Source: Stappia taiwanensis
Lineage (GTDB): Bacteria; Pseudomonadota; Alphaproteobacteria; Rhizobiales; Stappiaceae
Direction: 5' to 3'
Assembly (NCBI RefSeq): GCF_014635285.1
Contig: NZ_BMCR01000002.1
Location: 712,881-776,880, forward strand
DNA length: 64,000 nucleotides
Position numbers and translations under genes: made by a program. Below are positions 43,172 through 52,644 of this stretch, in pieces; within the stretch, counting starts at the first letter, position 1, and the number at the start of each line of letters is the position of its first letter. The notes beneath the pieces were generated by a model that had not been told where the DNA came from, searched no databases, and saw only the letters and a program-made list of their open reading frames with translations.

Positions 43172-43636
43172 TCAGAGCCCCAGGTCGGACAGGCCTGGAT
43201 GATCGTCGGGTCGCCTCCCCATCGGCCAGCGCATCACCCGATCCTCTTCCTTGATCGGCAGATCATTGATCGATGCAAGGCGCCACCGCATCAGGCCGTC
43301 TTCATCAAATTCCCAGTTCTCGTTGCCATAGGAGCGGAACCAGTTTCCCTCAAGGTCGCACCACTCGTAGGCAAACCGCACGGCAATGCGGTTGTCGGTG
43401 AAGGCCCAGAGTTCCTTGATAAGGCGATACTCTCTCTCGCCTTCCCATTTCCGCGTCAGAAACGCTTCGATCGCCTCGCGCCCCTGGAGGAACTCGGACC
43501 GGTTTCGCCACAGGCTGTCGGGCGTGTAGGCCTGCGCCACTTTCGCCGGATCGCGAGAATTCCAGCCATCCTCGGCGGCACGGACCTTCTGGATTGCGGT
43601 TTCCCTCGTGAAGGGCGGAAGGGGGGGGCGGCTCAT
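43172..43636 (-). CDS. NTF2-like protein, DUF1348 family
   Basis: A protein of 154 residues with the typical start [20 protein letters not shown] and the family run [51 protein letters not shown] and [20 protein letters not shown]. The fold is a cone-like NTF2 domain; its biochemical role is unknown. CAGGAG supports the ATG at 43636. It is divergent from a TetR gene, with three operator copies between, a pairing that implies TetR control. Confidence 0.85.
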   Translation of the reverse strand: MSRPPLPPFTRETAIQKVRAAEDGWNSRDPAKVAQAYTPDSLWRNRSEFLQGREAIEAFLTRKWEGEREYRLIKELWAFTDNRIAVRFAYEWCDLEGNWFRSYGNENWEFDEDGLMRWRLASINDLPIKEEDRVMRWPMGRRPDDHPGLSDLGL

Positions 43637-43745
43637 GATTTTCTCCTGTTTCATGTTCGATTTGGACCCGCTTGCGGCCATCTGGCCGAACGTGGGACGC
43701 CGGGCGGTTGGATGCCTGCGCGCCGTGACCGGACGACGCTAAGTT

Positions 43746-43757
43746 TACCGATCGGTA
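43746..43757. promoter_or_regulatory. TetR-type operator copy 1 (TACCGATCGGTA)
   Basis: A perfect 12-bp palindrome 110 bp upstream of the NTF2-like gene. It is followed by CACTTAG, and the same ACCGATCrGTwCACTTAG string recurs 33 bp further on. Confidence 0.7.
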
Positions 43758-43778
43758 CACTTAGCACCTCAATAACTG

Positions 43779-43790
43779 AACCGATCAGTT
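43779..43790. promoter_or_regulatory. TetR-type operator copy 2 (AACCGATCAGTT)
   Basis: A near-palindrome 33 bp (about three helical turns) after copy 1, again followed by CACTTAG. The two tandem 18-bp units suggest cooperative binding on one face of the DNA. Confidence 0.65.
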
Positions 43791-43908
43791 CACTTAGTCA
43801 AGCATGAGAAGCGCCAGGACCCGTTGAAAAACGAGGGAAGGCCATTCATCCATCTGATTTTTCGACGAAAAATTTTAAGCCTTGCACCGCGACCGGCTTG
43901 TCAATATG

Positions 43909-43920
43909 TACCGATCAGTT
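43909..43920. promoter_or_regulatory. TetR-type operator copy 3 (TACCGATCAGTT)
   Basis: Lies 17 bp upstream of the GTG start of the TetR gene, where it could block the regulator's own expression. Confidence 0.65.
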
Positions 43921-43937
43921 TCAAAGGCAGGTGTATC

Positions 43938-44501
43938 GTGAGACCAACCAAACGGGACGAGCTGGTTCAACAGGCGCTACAGGCGTTCTATCGCAACGGC
44001 TTTCAGGCGACCGGCATGGACATGCTGGCTGCCGAAACCGGTATTTCGAAAACGTCGATGTACAAGCACTTTCGCACCAAGGAGGATCTGATCCTCGCGG
44101 TGCTGCGCCTGCGCGACGAGCATTTTCGAAACTGGCTCTATCGCCGGATGGAGGAATTGGCCGAGACGCCGCGACAGCAACTGATTGCCATGTTCGACGC
44201 GCTGGAAGAATGGTTCGCCGAGCCCGGCTACAGGGGGTGCATGTTCATCAAGGCATCCTCTGAATATCAGGACACCAGCCACCCCATTCACAAGCAGTCC
44301 GCCGAGCACAAGCGGATGCTTGAAATCCACATCACCGACCTCGCCCGGAAGGCGGAGCTGCGGGATGCCGACGCGATCGCCCGGCAATTGCTTCTCTTGA
44401 AGGAAGGAGCGATGGTCACGGCCCATCTGGGCCATACGGCGAACCCGGCGCAAGATGCCAAGGCAGCGGCGATCCAACTGATCGAAGCTCACCGTCAATA
44501 G
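43938..44501 (+). CDS. TetR-family regulator of the NTF2-like gene
   Basis: A regulator of 187 residues, starting at the GTG at 43938 (GTGAGACCAACC, ribosome site AGGCAGG). A longer frame from an ATG at 43824 would cross the operator and reads as non-coding. The helix-turn-helix is LVQQALQAFYRNGFQATGMD, then MLAAETGISKTSMYKHFRTK. The C-terminal part has CMFIKASSEYQDTSHPIHKQ, as in the YcdC/AcrR-like group that guards small-molecule response genes. Two operator copies face the NTF2-like gene and one lies at its own start, so it should repress both. Confidence 0.85.
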   Translation: MRPTKRDELVQQALQAFYRNGFQATGMDMLAAETGISKTSMYKHFRTKEDLILAVLRLRDEHFRNWLYRRMEELAETPRQQLIAMFDALEEWFAEPGYRGCMFIKASSEYQDTSHPIHKQSAEHKRMLEIHITDLARKAELRDADAIARQLLLLKEGAMVTAHLGHTANPAQDAKAAAIQLIEAHRQ

Positions 44502-44584
44502 GGTCCCCTGCCCGGCCAGGGCGGTTGCTCGCAAGACAACCGTTCGCTGGCCGGACCGAAGCGGACAAGGTTATGGCGCCGCCG

Positions 44585-45613
44585 CTAGCGCGCGCCCCAG
44601 GTGTCCGACAGGCGATAGCCCTCCGGCCAGGGATCGCTTGGATCCAGCATGTGCTGGTGAATTCCGGTGACCCAACCGCGCCCGGAAATCTGCGGGCGGA
44701 TCGCCGGCAGCGCGCCCACCCGGGTTTCCCCGAGAATACGCCCGGTAAAGGTCGAGCCGATCAGCGAGACCGCCGTCAGTTGGTCTTGAGGGCCCATCTG
44801 TCCGCGCGCCGCCAGCACCGCCATACGCGCGCTCAGCGCCGTACCGGTGGGCGAGCGGTCGATCTTGCCCGGGCGGATCGCCACCGCCGCGCCAGCGCGC
44901 AAACCCTCGGCATCGCGGGTGACCGGACCGGCGAACAGACAGAAGGAAATGTGCTTCCAGTCGGGGTTTTCCGGGTGGTGAAAGCCCAGCGCCTCATTCG
45001 CCGCGGCGGTGATCTTCACCCCCAGCCGCGCCATGTCATGGGCCTCGTCCGGCGTCAGCGCAAAGCCGAGCGCCTGCGCATCCACGAAGACGAAACTGTC
45101 ACCGCCATAGGCGGTGTCGACGGTGAGCGTCCCGAGCCCCTCGACCTCCAGCGAGGCATCGAGTTCGGCGGCGAAACTCGGCAGGTTCTCAACAAAAATC
45201 CGCTGCGCCTTGCCGTCCGCGCATTCGGCCCGCACCTTGACCAGCCCGCCCGGCGCTTCCAGCACCAGTTCCGTCACCGGTTCGCTCATCGGCAGGATGC
45301 CGCCGTCGAGCAGCACCGTCGACACACAGATCGAGTTCGACCCCGACATCGGCGGGGTGTCCTCCGGCTCCATGATGATGAAGGCGGCATCGGCGCGCGG
45401 ATCCTTCGGCGGCACCAACAGGTTGACATGGCGGAACACCCCGCCGCGCGGCTCGTTGAGCACGAAATTGCGCAAGGTCTCGTCCTTGGCGATCCAGCGG
45501 CTCTGCTCCCAGAGCGTGTCGCCCGGAGGCGGGGTGACACCGCCGACGATCACGTCGCCGACCTCGCCTTCGGCATGGGCGGAAATCACATGTACGGTCT
45601 TGCTGCTTCGCAT
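44585..45613 (-). CDS. Proline-racemase-family trans-3-hydroxy-L-proline dehydratase-like protein
   Basis: A protein of 342 residues. In proline racemase and 4-hydroxyproline epimerase the two acid/base Cys are in M-C-G-H and R-S-P-C-G-T. Here these are [17 protein letters not shown] (Ser) and [14 protein letters not shown] (Thr). The second Cys-to-Thr change is known for trans-3-hydroxy-L-proline dehydratases, which remove water instead of racemising. The product, pyrroline-2-carboxylate, would be reduced to L-proline by the enzyme encoded at 57460. The Ser at the first position is a further departure. It is the last gene of the unit that starts upstream with the binding protein or the epimerase. 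Confidence 0.78.
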   Translation of the reverse strand: MRSSKTVHVISAHAEGEVGDVIVGGVTPPPGDTLWEQSRWIAKDETLRNFVLNEPRGGVFRHVNLLVPPKDPRADAAFIIMEPEDTPPMSGSNSICVSTVLLDGGILPMSEPVTELVLEAPGGLVKVRAECADGKAQRIFVENLPSFAAELDASLEVEGLGTLTVDTAYGGDSFVFVDAQALGFALTPDEAHDMARLGVKITAAANEALGFHHPENPDWKHISFCLFAGPVTRDAEGLRAGAAVAIRPGKIDRSPTGTALSARMAVLAARGQMGPQDQLTAVSLIGSTFTGRILGETRVGALPAIRPQISGRGWVTGIHQHMLDPSDPWPEGYRLSDTWGAR

Positions 45614-45638
45614 CTTGGCGTCTCTCAATCGTGGTCTG

Positions 45639-47315
45639 TCAGGCCAGCCAGGCGGGAAGCGCGGCGGAGGCTTGGCCGCTTACCGCCGCCTCGGCGCAGT
45701 CGCGCAGGCTGCCGAAGCGCACCGCGCGGCCACACAGGCCCGGGGCGTAATGGGCGTATTTGCCGGAATTGGTCATCAGCACCCGGGCTTCGGGCGGGAA
45801 CACCGGCTCGGAGATCGAACACCAGCACAGATCCGCCACCACCTGCACGCCGGCCGCTTCGAGCCGGGCAAGGAGCCCTTCCTCGCGCACCCGGGCCAGC
45901 ACATCCTGTCCCAGGGTGACGATCACCGCCGTCTCGGCATTGCGCACCCGCCCGTCCAGGGCCTGCGCCAGTGCCCGGCACTCGGCCAGCGAGAAATGCG
46001 GGCTGCCGAAGGCCACGAGATCGACCCGGTCGTCGCCCTGGTTGAAGGTCTGCCATACGTTGGCGAGATCAGCGCGGGTGATGCGGGTGCTATCGGCATC
46101 GGCGGCCACTGCCTCGCCGGCTTCCGGGGTCACCCCGGCCACGTGCAGCATCGGCGCCGCCGATGTGGTGCCGAAAGCGGCGCAAAGCCCCTTCAGATCA
46201 TCCTCGGAGGGAGCGGCCTCTTCCAGCCCGGTCAGCAGCGGGATCCGGTCCGGCGAAAGCTGCCCCGCCATCCACCCCAGCATCGGCCAGAGCGCATCGT
46301 CAGCTCCTTCCGGCAGCTCCACATGGATCACCCGCCGCGCGGCACGATTTTCCTGCACGTAGACCCCTGACAACGGCGCGCGCCCGGTCAAGGCGATGCA
46401 CAGGTCGAGAAAATCCGGGTGCTTGACGCTGCGCGCGCCCAGCACGCTGTTGGCATAGATCACCGCGTTCGATTCCGCCCAGGCAATCGCCTCGCCCCGC
46501 GAGGGGGCTTCGGGCAGCAGATAGGGCGCGCAGGTGAAGCTGGGCCGGGCGCCCATGTCCACATAGGCCTGTGCCAGTCGCGCCGCCGGCTGGCCGAAGT
46601 CCGGCGCCACGCCCTGCGCGCGCCAGTTGCCGAAATCGACGGAAATGGCGTTCATGGTGGTGGGGATGCGCACCCGTGCGCCCAATTCGACCATCGCCTC
46701 GGCAAAGCGCAGATTGGCGGGGCTTGCGTAGATGCAGCCGTCGATATGGCCGCGCGTGACATCGGCGAGCCGGTCCGCCCCCTGCCCGGCGGCCATGGTG
46801 CAGATGATCTCCATGGCAAGCTGCACGGCTTTGCCTTCCTCCCCGGCCAGCATGGCGCGATCGGCATCGCTCAGCGCCAGTTTGGTGGGATCGAGCGGAA
46901 CGAGCGGCACGGACAGCGCCCCGGCCTCGATCCGGTCGGGAAGAATCCGTGCGCTGGGGGCGGCGGCAAGCGCGTCGTAGTCTTCCGGCGCCAGCCGCAC
47001 CACCGCCAGCGGCTTGCCGAACATGCGCCCGGCGATCAACGCACCGAGGGTGAGGATGTCCTCGGCCTCGCGAAACACCAGCGCTGCCGGCGCATGGCCG
47101 TTCAGCGCCAGTTCGAGCAGCACGCCGCTGCCGGTGCAGGAGCCCCGGCTGGTGGGCATCATCACCACCTTGCCGGCCAGCGACTGGCCACACAGCGGGT
47201 GATGCGCATCGATCACCCGGCCCGTCGCCGGATCGACACCGCCCCAGAAGCTCAAGCCTTCGGAAAAGGCCAGCACCGGCCCTTCGGCCTCGGCGGGAAC
47301 GAACAGAGAGCCCAT
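45639..47315 (-). CDS. Aconitase X, fused small and large domains (cis-3-hydroxy-L-proline dehydratase-like)
   Basis: A protein of 558 residues from the ATG at 47315. The N-terminal swivel domain (DUF126) shows [40 protein letters not shown]. The large domain (DUF521) shows [44 protein letters not shown], and near the end [10 protein letters not shown] and [17 protein letters not shown]. The Cys residues are candidates for the iron-sulfur ligands. Bacterial aconitase X of this kind dehydrates cis-3-hydroxy-L-proline to pyrroline-2-carboxylate. In many genomes the domains are separate genes. It lies between the two proline-racemase-family genes. Confidence 0.83.
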   Translation of the reverse strand: MGSLFVPAEAEGPVLAFSEGLSFWGGVDPATGRVIDAHHPLCGQSLAGKVVMMPTSRGSCTGSGVLLELALNGHAPAALVFREAEDILTLGALIAGRMFGKPLAVVRLAPEDYDALAAAPSARILPDRIEAGALSVPLVPLDPTKLALSDADRAMLAGEEGKAVQLAMEIICTMAAGQGADRLADVTRGHIDGCIYASPANLRFAEAMVELGARVRIPTTMNAISVDFGNWRAQGVAPDFGQPAARLAQAYVDMGARPSFTCAPYLLPEAPSRGEAIAWAESNAVIYANSVLGARSVKHPDFLDLCIALTGRAPLSGVYVQENRAARRVIHVELPEGADDALWPMLGWMAGQLSPDRIPLLTGLEEAAPSEDDLKGLCAAFGTTSAAPMLHVAGVTPEAGEAVAADADSTRITRADLANVWQTFNQGDDRVDLVAFGSPHFSLAECRALAQALDGRVRNAETAVIVTLGQDVLARVREEGLLARLEAAGVQVVADLCWCSISEPVFPPEARVLMTNSGKYAHYAPGLCGRAVRFGSLRDCAEAAVSGQASAALPAWLA

Positions 47316-47328
47316 CGGTATCTGCCTT

Positions 47329-48330
47329 TCAGGTGACGACGAAGCCATGCGCGAAGGGATCGCGCTCGTCAATGAAGATGGTGTTGAAGCCGGTCACCCG
47401 CGCCCAGCCGGCAATCGACGGCACGATGGCCGGACGGCCCGCCACCTCCGTCGCCGCCTCGACCCGGCCGCGAAACAACGAACCGATGATGCTTTCATGG
47501 ACGAAATCGTCCCCCGGCTTCAGCTTGCCCTTGGCGGCGAGTTGCGCCATTCGCGCCGAGGTGCCGGTGCCGCAGGGCGAGCGGTCGATGGCCTTGTCGC
47601 CATAAAAGACCGCATTGCGCGCGTGGGCTTGCGCGTCGCGCGGCGTGCCGGTCCACAGAATGTGACTGAGACCGTTGATCGCCGAGTGCTCGGGGTGCAC
47701 GAACTCGTATTTCGCATTCAGCGCCGCGCGCAGCCTGGGGCTTAGCCCGATCAGTTCCGAGGCGGAGAAATCTGCCATGTCGCGGAAATTCTTCTGCGGC
47801 TCGACGATTGCGTAGAAATTGCCGCCATAGGCCACATCGACGGCAATCTCGCCCAAACCCTCGACCTCGGCGGTCATCCCTTCGGCATAAAGGAAGCCCG
47901 GCACATTCGTCAGCCGCACTTCCTCGACGAAACGGCCGTCCTGCCTGTAGCTCACATCGACCCGTCCGGCCGGCGTTTCCAGCCTGAGCGTTCCCGGGGT
48001 TTGCGGGCGGATCAGCCCGTTTTCCAGGGCGATGGTCACGGTGCCGATGGTGCCATGCCCGCACATGGGCAGACAGCCCGAGGTTTCGATGAACAGCACC
48101 GCGATGTCGCAATCCTCGCGGGTCGGCGGGTAGAGGATTGCCCCCGACATCTGGTCATGGCCGCGCGGCTCGAACATCAGGCCGGTGCGAATCCAGTCGT
48201 ATTCGGCCAGAAAATGCGCGCGCTTTTCCAGCATGGTCGCACCGCGCAGCATCGGCGCGCCGCCGGTAACGAGCCGCACCGGATTGCCGCAGGTATGCCC
48301 ATCGATGCAGGGAAAGGTGTACTGGGTCAT
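47329..48330 (-). CDS. 4-hydroxyproline 2-epimerase
   Basis: A proline-racemase-family protein of 333 residues with both catalytic Cys: [16 protein letters not shown] and [16 protein letters not shown]. This Cys/Cys form, together with the neighbouring D-amino-acid dehydrogenase, marks 4-hydroxyproline 2-epimerase, which turns trans-4-hydroxy-L-proline into cis-4-hydroxy-D-proline, the first step of the pathway. The ATG at 48330 has GAGG upstream; an in-frame GTG lies two codons earlier. Confidence 0.9.
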   Translation of the reverse strand: MTQYTFPCIDGHTCGNPVRLVTGGAPMLRGATMLEKRAHFLAEYDWIRTGLMFEPRGHDQMSGAILYPPTREDCDIAVLFIETSGCLPMCGHGTIGTVTIALENGLIRPQTPGTLRLETPAGRVDVSYRQDGRFVEEVRLTNVPGFLYAEGMTAEVEGLGEIAVDVAYGGNFYAIVEPQKNFRDMADFSASELIGLSPRLRAALNAKYEFVHPEHSAINGLSHILWTGTPRDAQAHARNAVFYGDKAIDRSPCGTGTSARMAQLAAKGKLKPGDDFVHESIIGSLFRGRVEAATEVAGRPAIVPSIAGWARVTGFNTIFIDERDPFAHGFVVT

Positions 48331-48366
48331 TTTCACCTCAAAACAACGCCTTGGGGCATTCGGGCC

Positions 48367-49593
48367 TCAGGAAAACCGCCCCGGAGAAAACGGCGTCAGG
48401 TCAATGGCCGGCGCCTGCCCGGTCAGCAGGTCGGCAACGAGGGCCGCCGTGCCGGTCGATTGGGTCAGGCCCAGATGGCCATGGCCAAAGGCGCAGATCA
48501 CATCCGGCCGACCGGGCAAGGGGCCGATGGCCGGCAGCGTGTCCGGCAGCGAGGGGCGGAAGCCCATCCACTGGGTCCCGCCGGAAATGTCGAGCCCCGG
48601 CAGGAACTCGGCTGCCTTCTTCAGCATGGCATCGGCACGGGCGTAGTTCGGTGGCAGATCGAGCCCGCCGAGCTCCACCGCACCGCCCACCCGCAGCCCC
48701 GAGCTCAACCGCGAAATGACGAACCCATGGCCGCCGAAGGTCACCTGCATGCGCAGATCGAAGGCGCCAGCGGGCAAGGTGGTGTTGTAGCCGCGCTCGG
48801 TCTCAAGCGGGATGCGCACCCCGGCGGTGCGCGCCAGACGATGCGAATAGGCGCCCGCCGCCAGAACGACCTGACCGGCTCTCTCCCCGGCGCTCGTCTT
48901 CACCCCGCCCGGCACCAGCGCCTCGGCCTCGGCGATCTCGATCTCGCCGCCCCCGGCACGGAACCTTTCGGCCAGCGCCAGCGTATAGTCCTTGGGATCG
49001 GCAATCGACTGCCAGCCGGGAGTGAAGGTGGCATGGGTGAAGCGCGGCGATAGGCCCGGCTGAAGATCCGCGATCTCCTCCCCCTTCAGGTGGCGGAAGG
49101 CGATGCCCTCGTTCTCACGCGCCTGCCAGCCGGGCAGCGAGGCACGGAACTCCCGCTCGCCCTCATAGACCTGCAACTGGCCGTCGCGGCGCAGCATGTT
49201 GGCAAGCCCGGCCCGGTCGAGGAACGGTTCGAGCGTTGCCTGCGAAACGCGCATCATCTCGGTCTGCGCCGCCGTCGAGGCGCGCACCTGCGCCGGCCAG
49301 CTCGCCCGCCAGAAGCGCCACATCCAGGGCAGGATGCGCAAGGCGTAGGCCGGACGGATGCTGAGCGGCCCAAGCGGGTCGAGCAGCCATTTCGGCGCCT
49401 GCCGGATGATCCGCGGCGAGGCCAGCGGCAGGATGTCGGAAAAGGCGAAGGCCCCCGCATTTCCCGCCGAAGCGCCGGCCGCCGGCCCCTCCCGGTCAAT
49501 CACCCGCACGGACAGACCCCGCGCCTGCGCTTCAAGCGCCACGGACAGACCGACGACCCCGGCGCCGACGACAATCACCTCCCGCGCCGCCAT
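48367..49593 (-). CDS. FAD-dependent D-hydroxyproline dehydrogenase (DadA-like)
   Basis: A protein of 408 residues with the FAD motif VIVVGAGVVGLSVALEAQAR and the DadA-type end QWMGFRPSLPDTLPAIGPLP and FGHGHLGLTQSTGTAALVAD. By family and position it oxidises cis-4-hydroxy-D-proline to pyrroline-4-hydroxy-2-carboxylate, the second step of the route. Electrons probably go to the quinone pool. Its ATG overlaps the stop of the ABC ATPase gene (TGATG). Confidence 0.85.
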   Translation of the reverse strand: MAAREVIVVGAGVVGLSVALEAQARGLSVRVIDREGPAAGASAGNAGAFAFSDILPLASPRIIRQAPKWLLDPLGPLSIRPAYALRILPWMWRFWRASWPAQVRASTAAQTEMMRVSQATLEPFLDRAGLANMLRRDGQLQVYEGEREFRASLPGWQARENEGIAFRHLKGEEIADLQPGLSPRFTHATFTPGWQSIADPKDYTLALAERFRAGGGEIEIAEAEALVPGGVKTSAGERAGQVVLAAGAYSHRLARTAGVRIPLETERGYNTTLPAGAFDLRMQVTFGGHGFVISRLSSGLRVGGAVELGGLDLPPNYARADAMLKKAAEFLPGLDISGGTQWMGFRPSLPDTLPAIGPLPGRPDVICAFGHGHLGLTQSTGTAALVADLLTGQAPAIDLTPFSPGRFS

Positions 49594-50315
49594 CAACGGA
49601 CACTCGACAGGAATTTCCGCGTCTCTTCATGCTGCGCATTGCCGAAGATCTGCTCAGGCGGACCGATCTCGGCCATCACCCCCTTGTGGAAGAACGCGAC
49701 CCGGTTCGACACATCCCGGGCAAAGCTCATCTCATGGGTGACGCAGATCATGGTCATGCCTTCGTCGGCGAGCATCTTCAGCGTGTCCAGCACCTCGCCC
49801 ACAAGCTGCGGATCGAGCGCCGATGTCACCTCGTCGAACAGCATGTAGTCGGGCGACATGGCAAGGGCGCGGGCAATCGCCATGCGCTGCTGCTGACCGC
49901 CCGACAGCCGGCCGGGATAGACATTCAGCTTTTCGGCAAGCCCCACATGGGTGAGATGCTTGACGGCGATCTCTTCCGCCTCCTGCCGGGACAGGCCCTT
50001 CACCTTGCGGGGTGCAAGCGTCACGTTCTCCAGCACGGTCAGGTGCGGAAAGGCGTTGAACTGCTGAAACACGATGCCGATCTTGCGGCGCAGCTTGTTC
50101 AGATCGGTGGTCTTGGCATGAACTTCGATGCCGTCGACGAGGATGCGGCCGCTGTTGATCGGCTCCAGCCCGTTGATGCAGGTCAGAAGGGTCGACTTGC
50201 CCGAGCCCGAGCCGCCGATCACCGAAACCACCTCGCCCTTGTCGACGGTCAGGTTGATGCCCTTCAGAACTTCCAGAGCTCCGAAGGATTTGTGCACGTT
50301 TTCGATCTCAATCAT
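49593..50315 (-). CDS. Polar amino-acid ABC transporter ATPase
   Basis: An ATPase of 240 residues: Walker A VIGGSGSGKSTLLTCINGLE, Q-loop VFQQFNAFPHLTVLENV, signature GRLSGGQQQRMAIARALA, Walker B YMLFDEVTSALDP, H-loop CVTHEMSFARD. This is the GlnQ/HisP class. It follows the permease gene with an 8-bp overlap and precedes the dehydrogenase gene, so the importer should serve hydroxyproline or proline. Confidence 0.92.
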   Translation of the reverse strand: MIEIENVHKSFGALEVLKGINLTVDKGEVVSVIGGSGSGKSTLLTCINGLEPINSGRILVDGIEVHAKTTDLNKLRRKIGIVFQQFNAFPHLTVLENVTLAPRKVKGLSRQEAEEIAVKHLTHVGLAEKLNVYPGRLSGGQQQRMAIARALAMSPDYMLFDEVTSALDPQLVGEVLDTLKMLADEGMTMICVTHEMSFARDVSNRVAFFHKGVMAEIGPPEQIFGNAQHEETRKFLSSVR

Positions 50316-50961
50316 TCTCTTGCCACCTTTTCTCCAGCCGACCGCCAAGCCGGGCAATGGGAAAACTCAGGGCGAAATAGATCGCGCCGGCAATCAGGAG
50401 GATGAACATCGGCTCCTGCAGGCGCGTCACGAGGATCTGGCTGGCACGCAGCAGCTCGATGATGCCCAGCCACAAGACCAGCGCGCTGTCCTTCATCACG
50501 CCGAGCGTGAGGCCGATCCAGCTCGGCAGGCCGACGCGCAGCGCCATCGGGAAGACGATCTGCGTCATGTCCTGCCCCCAGGTCAGCCCCAGCGACCGCG
50601 CCGCCCGGCGCGTCACCGGCGGCACCGCCTCGATGGCGCCGCGCACGATCTCCGTGCAATAGGCCGAGGTGTACAGCGCCAGCACGATGCAGGAGGTGAC
50701 GAAGGGGGAGAACTGCAAGCCGGCAATCGCCTGAAAGGCGTTGGCCAGGATCAGCTGGATCAGCAGCGGCACCGACCGGAACACATCCAGCACGAAGGTG
50801 AGCGGCAGCATCACCCAGGGGCTGACATGGCTGCGCAAGACGCCGAACAAAAGGCCCAGTGCCGTGCCGCCCACCACCGCGAAGGCGGTGACCGACAGCG
50901 TCACTCCGGCACCCTTGAGGAGGAACAGAAGGTCGTTGAAACTCAGAGCGGTATCAAACAT
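50308..50961 (-). CDS. Polar amino-acid ABC transporter permease 1
   Basis: An inner-membrane protein of 217 residues with about five helices. The coupling-loop motif reads VTRRAARSLGLTWGQDMTQI, VFPMALRVGLPSWIG, and VFRSVPLLIQLI is the family N-terminal motif. It lies 13 bp after the second permease gene. Confidence 0.9.
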   Translation of the reverse strand: MFDTALSFNDLLFLLKGAGVTLSVTAFAVVGGTALGLLFGVLRSHVSPWVMLPLTFVLDVFRSVPLLIQLILANAFQAIAGLQFSPFVTSCIVLALYTSAYCTEIVRGAIEAVPPVTRRAARSLGLTWGQDMTQIVFPMALRVGLPSWIGLTLGVMKDSALVLWLGIIELLRASQILVTRLQEPMFILLIAGAIYFALSFPIARLGGRLEKRWQEND

Positions 50962-50974
50962 CGCCTCTCCCCCC

Positions 50975-51640
50975 TCAGTATCGGAACAAACGCCAGGCGG
51001 CGAGCCGCGCTGCGAACATCACCGCCTTGGCGATGCAGTAGTAGAGCGCTCCCGCCAGAGCGAAGAGCTCGAAGGTACGGAAGGTGCGCGCATTGAGGTC
51101 CTGCGTCACCCCGGTCAGATCCGTGCTCATACCCACGGTGACGCCGAGCGAGGTCATCAGGATTGCCCAGACCATCTGGTTGGTGGTCGGCAGGAAGGCG
51201 ATGCGGAACATTTGCGGCACGACGATCAGACGGAACGCCATGACCTGGCCCATGCCCAGCGACCGGCCGGCACGCACCTGGGTCGCGGGGATTGCCCGCA
51301 AGGCCCCGCGAAAGGTCTCGCAAAGGTACCCGGCGTTGTTGAAGGTGATCCCGGCCAGGAGCGCCACATAGGGGCTGAGATAGATCCCGAAGGACCCCAG
51401 GCCGAAATGCGCCATGTAGATCTGGAACAGCGCCGGCGTGTTGCGCGCCACCTCGACCCAGGCCGTCGCCGGCCATCGCAGCCAGGGCGAATGGGCATTT
51501 CGTGCCACCGCCAGCAACACGGCGATGGTTACGCCGATCACCATCGACAGAACGGCGATCTGCATCGTGACAAGAGCGCCGTCCAGCATCTGCGGCAGCG
51601 CACGAAAGGCCTGCCGCCATTGAAAGGTGTATTCAAACAT
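50975..51640 (-). CDS. Polar amino-acid ABC transporter permease 2
   Basis: An inner-membrane protein of 221 residues. EVARNTPALFQIYMAHFGLG and ETFRGALRAIPATQVRAGRS, then LGMGQVMAFRLIVVPQMFRI, are the conserved segments. With permease 1 it should form the heterodimeric channel. A strong stem-loop separates it from the binding-protein gene. Confidence 0.9.
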   Translation of the reverse strand: MFEYTFQWRQAFRALPQMLDGALVTMQIAVLSMVIGVTIAVLLAVARNAHSPWLRWPATAWVEVARNTPALFQIYMAHFGLGSFGIYLSPYVALLAGITFNNAGYLCETFRGALRAIPATQVRAGRSLGMGQVMAFRLIVVPQMFRIAFLPTTNQMVWAILMTSLGVTVGMSTDLTGVTQDLNARTFRTFELFALAGALYYCIAKAVMFAARLAAWRLFRY

Positions 51641-51670
51641 CCTGCGCCCCGCTATCGGCTCGCGTTGGGC

Positions 51671-51690
51671 GGGGGGGCAGCTGCCCCCCC
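51671..51690 (-). promoter_or_regulatory. Stem-loop between binding-protein and permease genes
   Basis: GGGGGGGCAGCTGCCCCCCC is a perfect 20-bp palindrome 11 bp after the binding-protein stop. On the transcribed strand no T run follows, so it more likely protects the upstream binding-protein message and lowers read-through, the usual way ABC operons make an excess of binding protein. Confidence 0.6.
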
Positions 51691-51700
51691 TTTTCCCGGA

Positions 51701-52510
51701 TCAGCGGTAGACCTTGTTGACGGTCAGATCCGGTGCGGCGCCGCCGACCCACTTCTCGTAGAGCTCCTGATAGCGGCCGGTGCGGACCTGCTGATTGATG
51801 AACAGGTCGAGATAGTTCAGCAGGCCGTACTCGCTGCGCAGGGCGATCAGCGACACATAATCGGGCAGATAGGGCGCATCGCCGCCAATGGTCAGCCCCT
51901 CGTAGCGGCCGCTCTCGACAATGGACGAGGCAACGGTTGAGGTGACGACCGTGGCCTCGATCTGCCCCTGGGACAGCGCGAGGAACACATCGGCCTGCGA
52001 CTGGTAGGGACGGAAGCTGCCGCCCTCGCCCCAGGCCTTGATGTCCTTCTCCAGGGCAATCGCCTCATAGGTGCCGGCAACCGACCCCACCGTGCGCCCC
52101 TTCAGCGATTCGTAGCTATCGGCACCCGTGCCTTCCTTGGTCAGCACCACATTGGTGAACGCGAAGTAGGGAATGGTGAAGCCGACCGTCTTGGCCCGCT
52201 CCAGCGTATCCGACGTGGATGCCACGCCCACATCCGCGCGGCCCGACACCAGCGCGGGAATTCGGTCGGGGAACGGCGTTTCGACGATCTCGGCCTCCAC
52301 TCCGAGAACCTTCGCCAGATCCCTGCAGTAATCGACATCGAAGCCGATCGGCTCGTTGTTCTCATCGCGCGATCCCATCGGCGGGAAATCGAGCACCACC
52401 GCGCAGCGCAGCGTGCCCGAGGCGATGATGTCGTCCAGCTTGTCGGCCTGCGCCGTACCGGCAACGAGGGTGGCAGCGATCAGGCCACCTGCAACGGTCT
52501 TGAAGTTCAT
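51701..52510 (-). CDS. Periplasmic amino-acid binding protein
   Basis: A protein of 269 residues with a signal peptide (MNFKTVAGGLIAATLVAGTA, cleaved after AQA). SGTLRCAVVLDFPPMGSRDE, GFDVDYCRDLAKVLGVEAEI and PDRIPALVSGRADVGVASTS are the landmarks of family 3 binding proteins. It begins the ABC-epimerase-dehydratase unit. A GntR-type palindrome lies 86 bp upstream. The ligand is likely hydroxyproline. Confidence 0.88.
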   Translation of the reverse strand: MNFKTVAGGLIAATLVAGTAQADKLDDIIASGTLRCAVVLDFPPMGSRDENNEPIGFDVDYCRDLAKVLGVEAEIVETPFPDRIPALVSGRADVGVASTSDTLERAKTVGFTIPYFAFTNVVLTKEGTGADSYESLKGRTVGSVAGTYEAIALEKDIKAWGEGGSFRPYQSQADVFLALSQGQIEATVVTSTVASSIVESGRYEGLTIGGDAPYLPDYVSLIALRSEYGLLNYLDLFINQQVRTGRYQELYEKWVGGAAPDLTVNKVYR

Positions 52511-52595
52511 GTCTCTCTCCCAGGTTCCAAGGTTTCCGACGCACGGCAGCGCGGTGCGCCGGAAACCAGTTCAGGCAATCACAAACTCAACTAAA

Positions 52596-52608
52596 ATACA
52601 ATTTGTAT
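52596..52608. promoter_or_regulatory. GntR-type operator A (ATACA-att-TGTAT)
   Basis: A 13-bp palindrome in the 134-bp gap upstream of the binding-protein gene. Variants occur at 55626, 57408 and 59591, all in promoters of the hydroxyproline island. Confidence 0.65.
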
Positions 52609-52644
52609 ACTTATCGCCGACGCAAAAAATTTACATAGCCAGCA

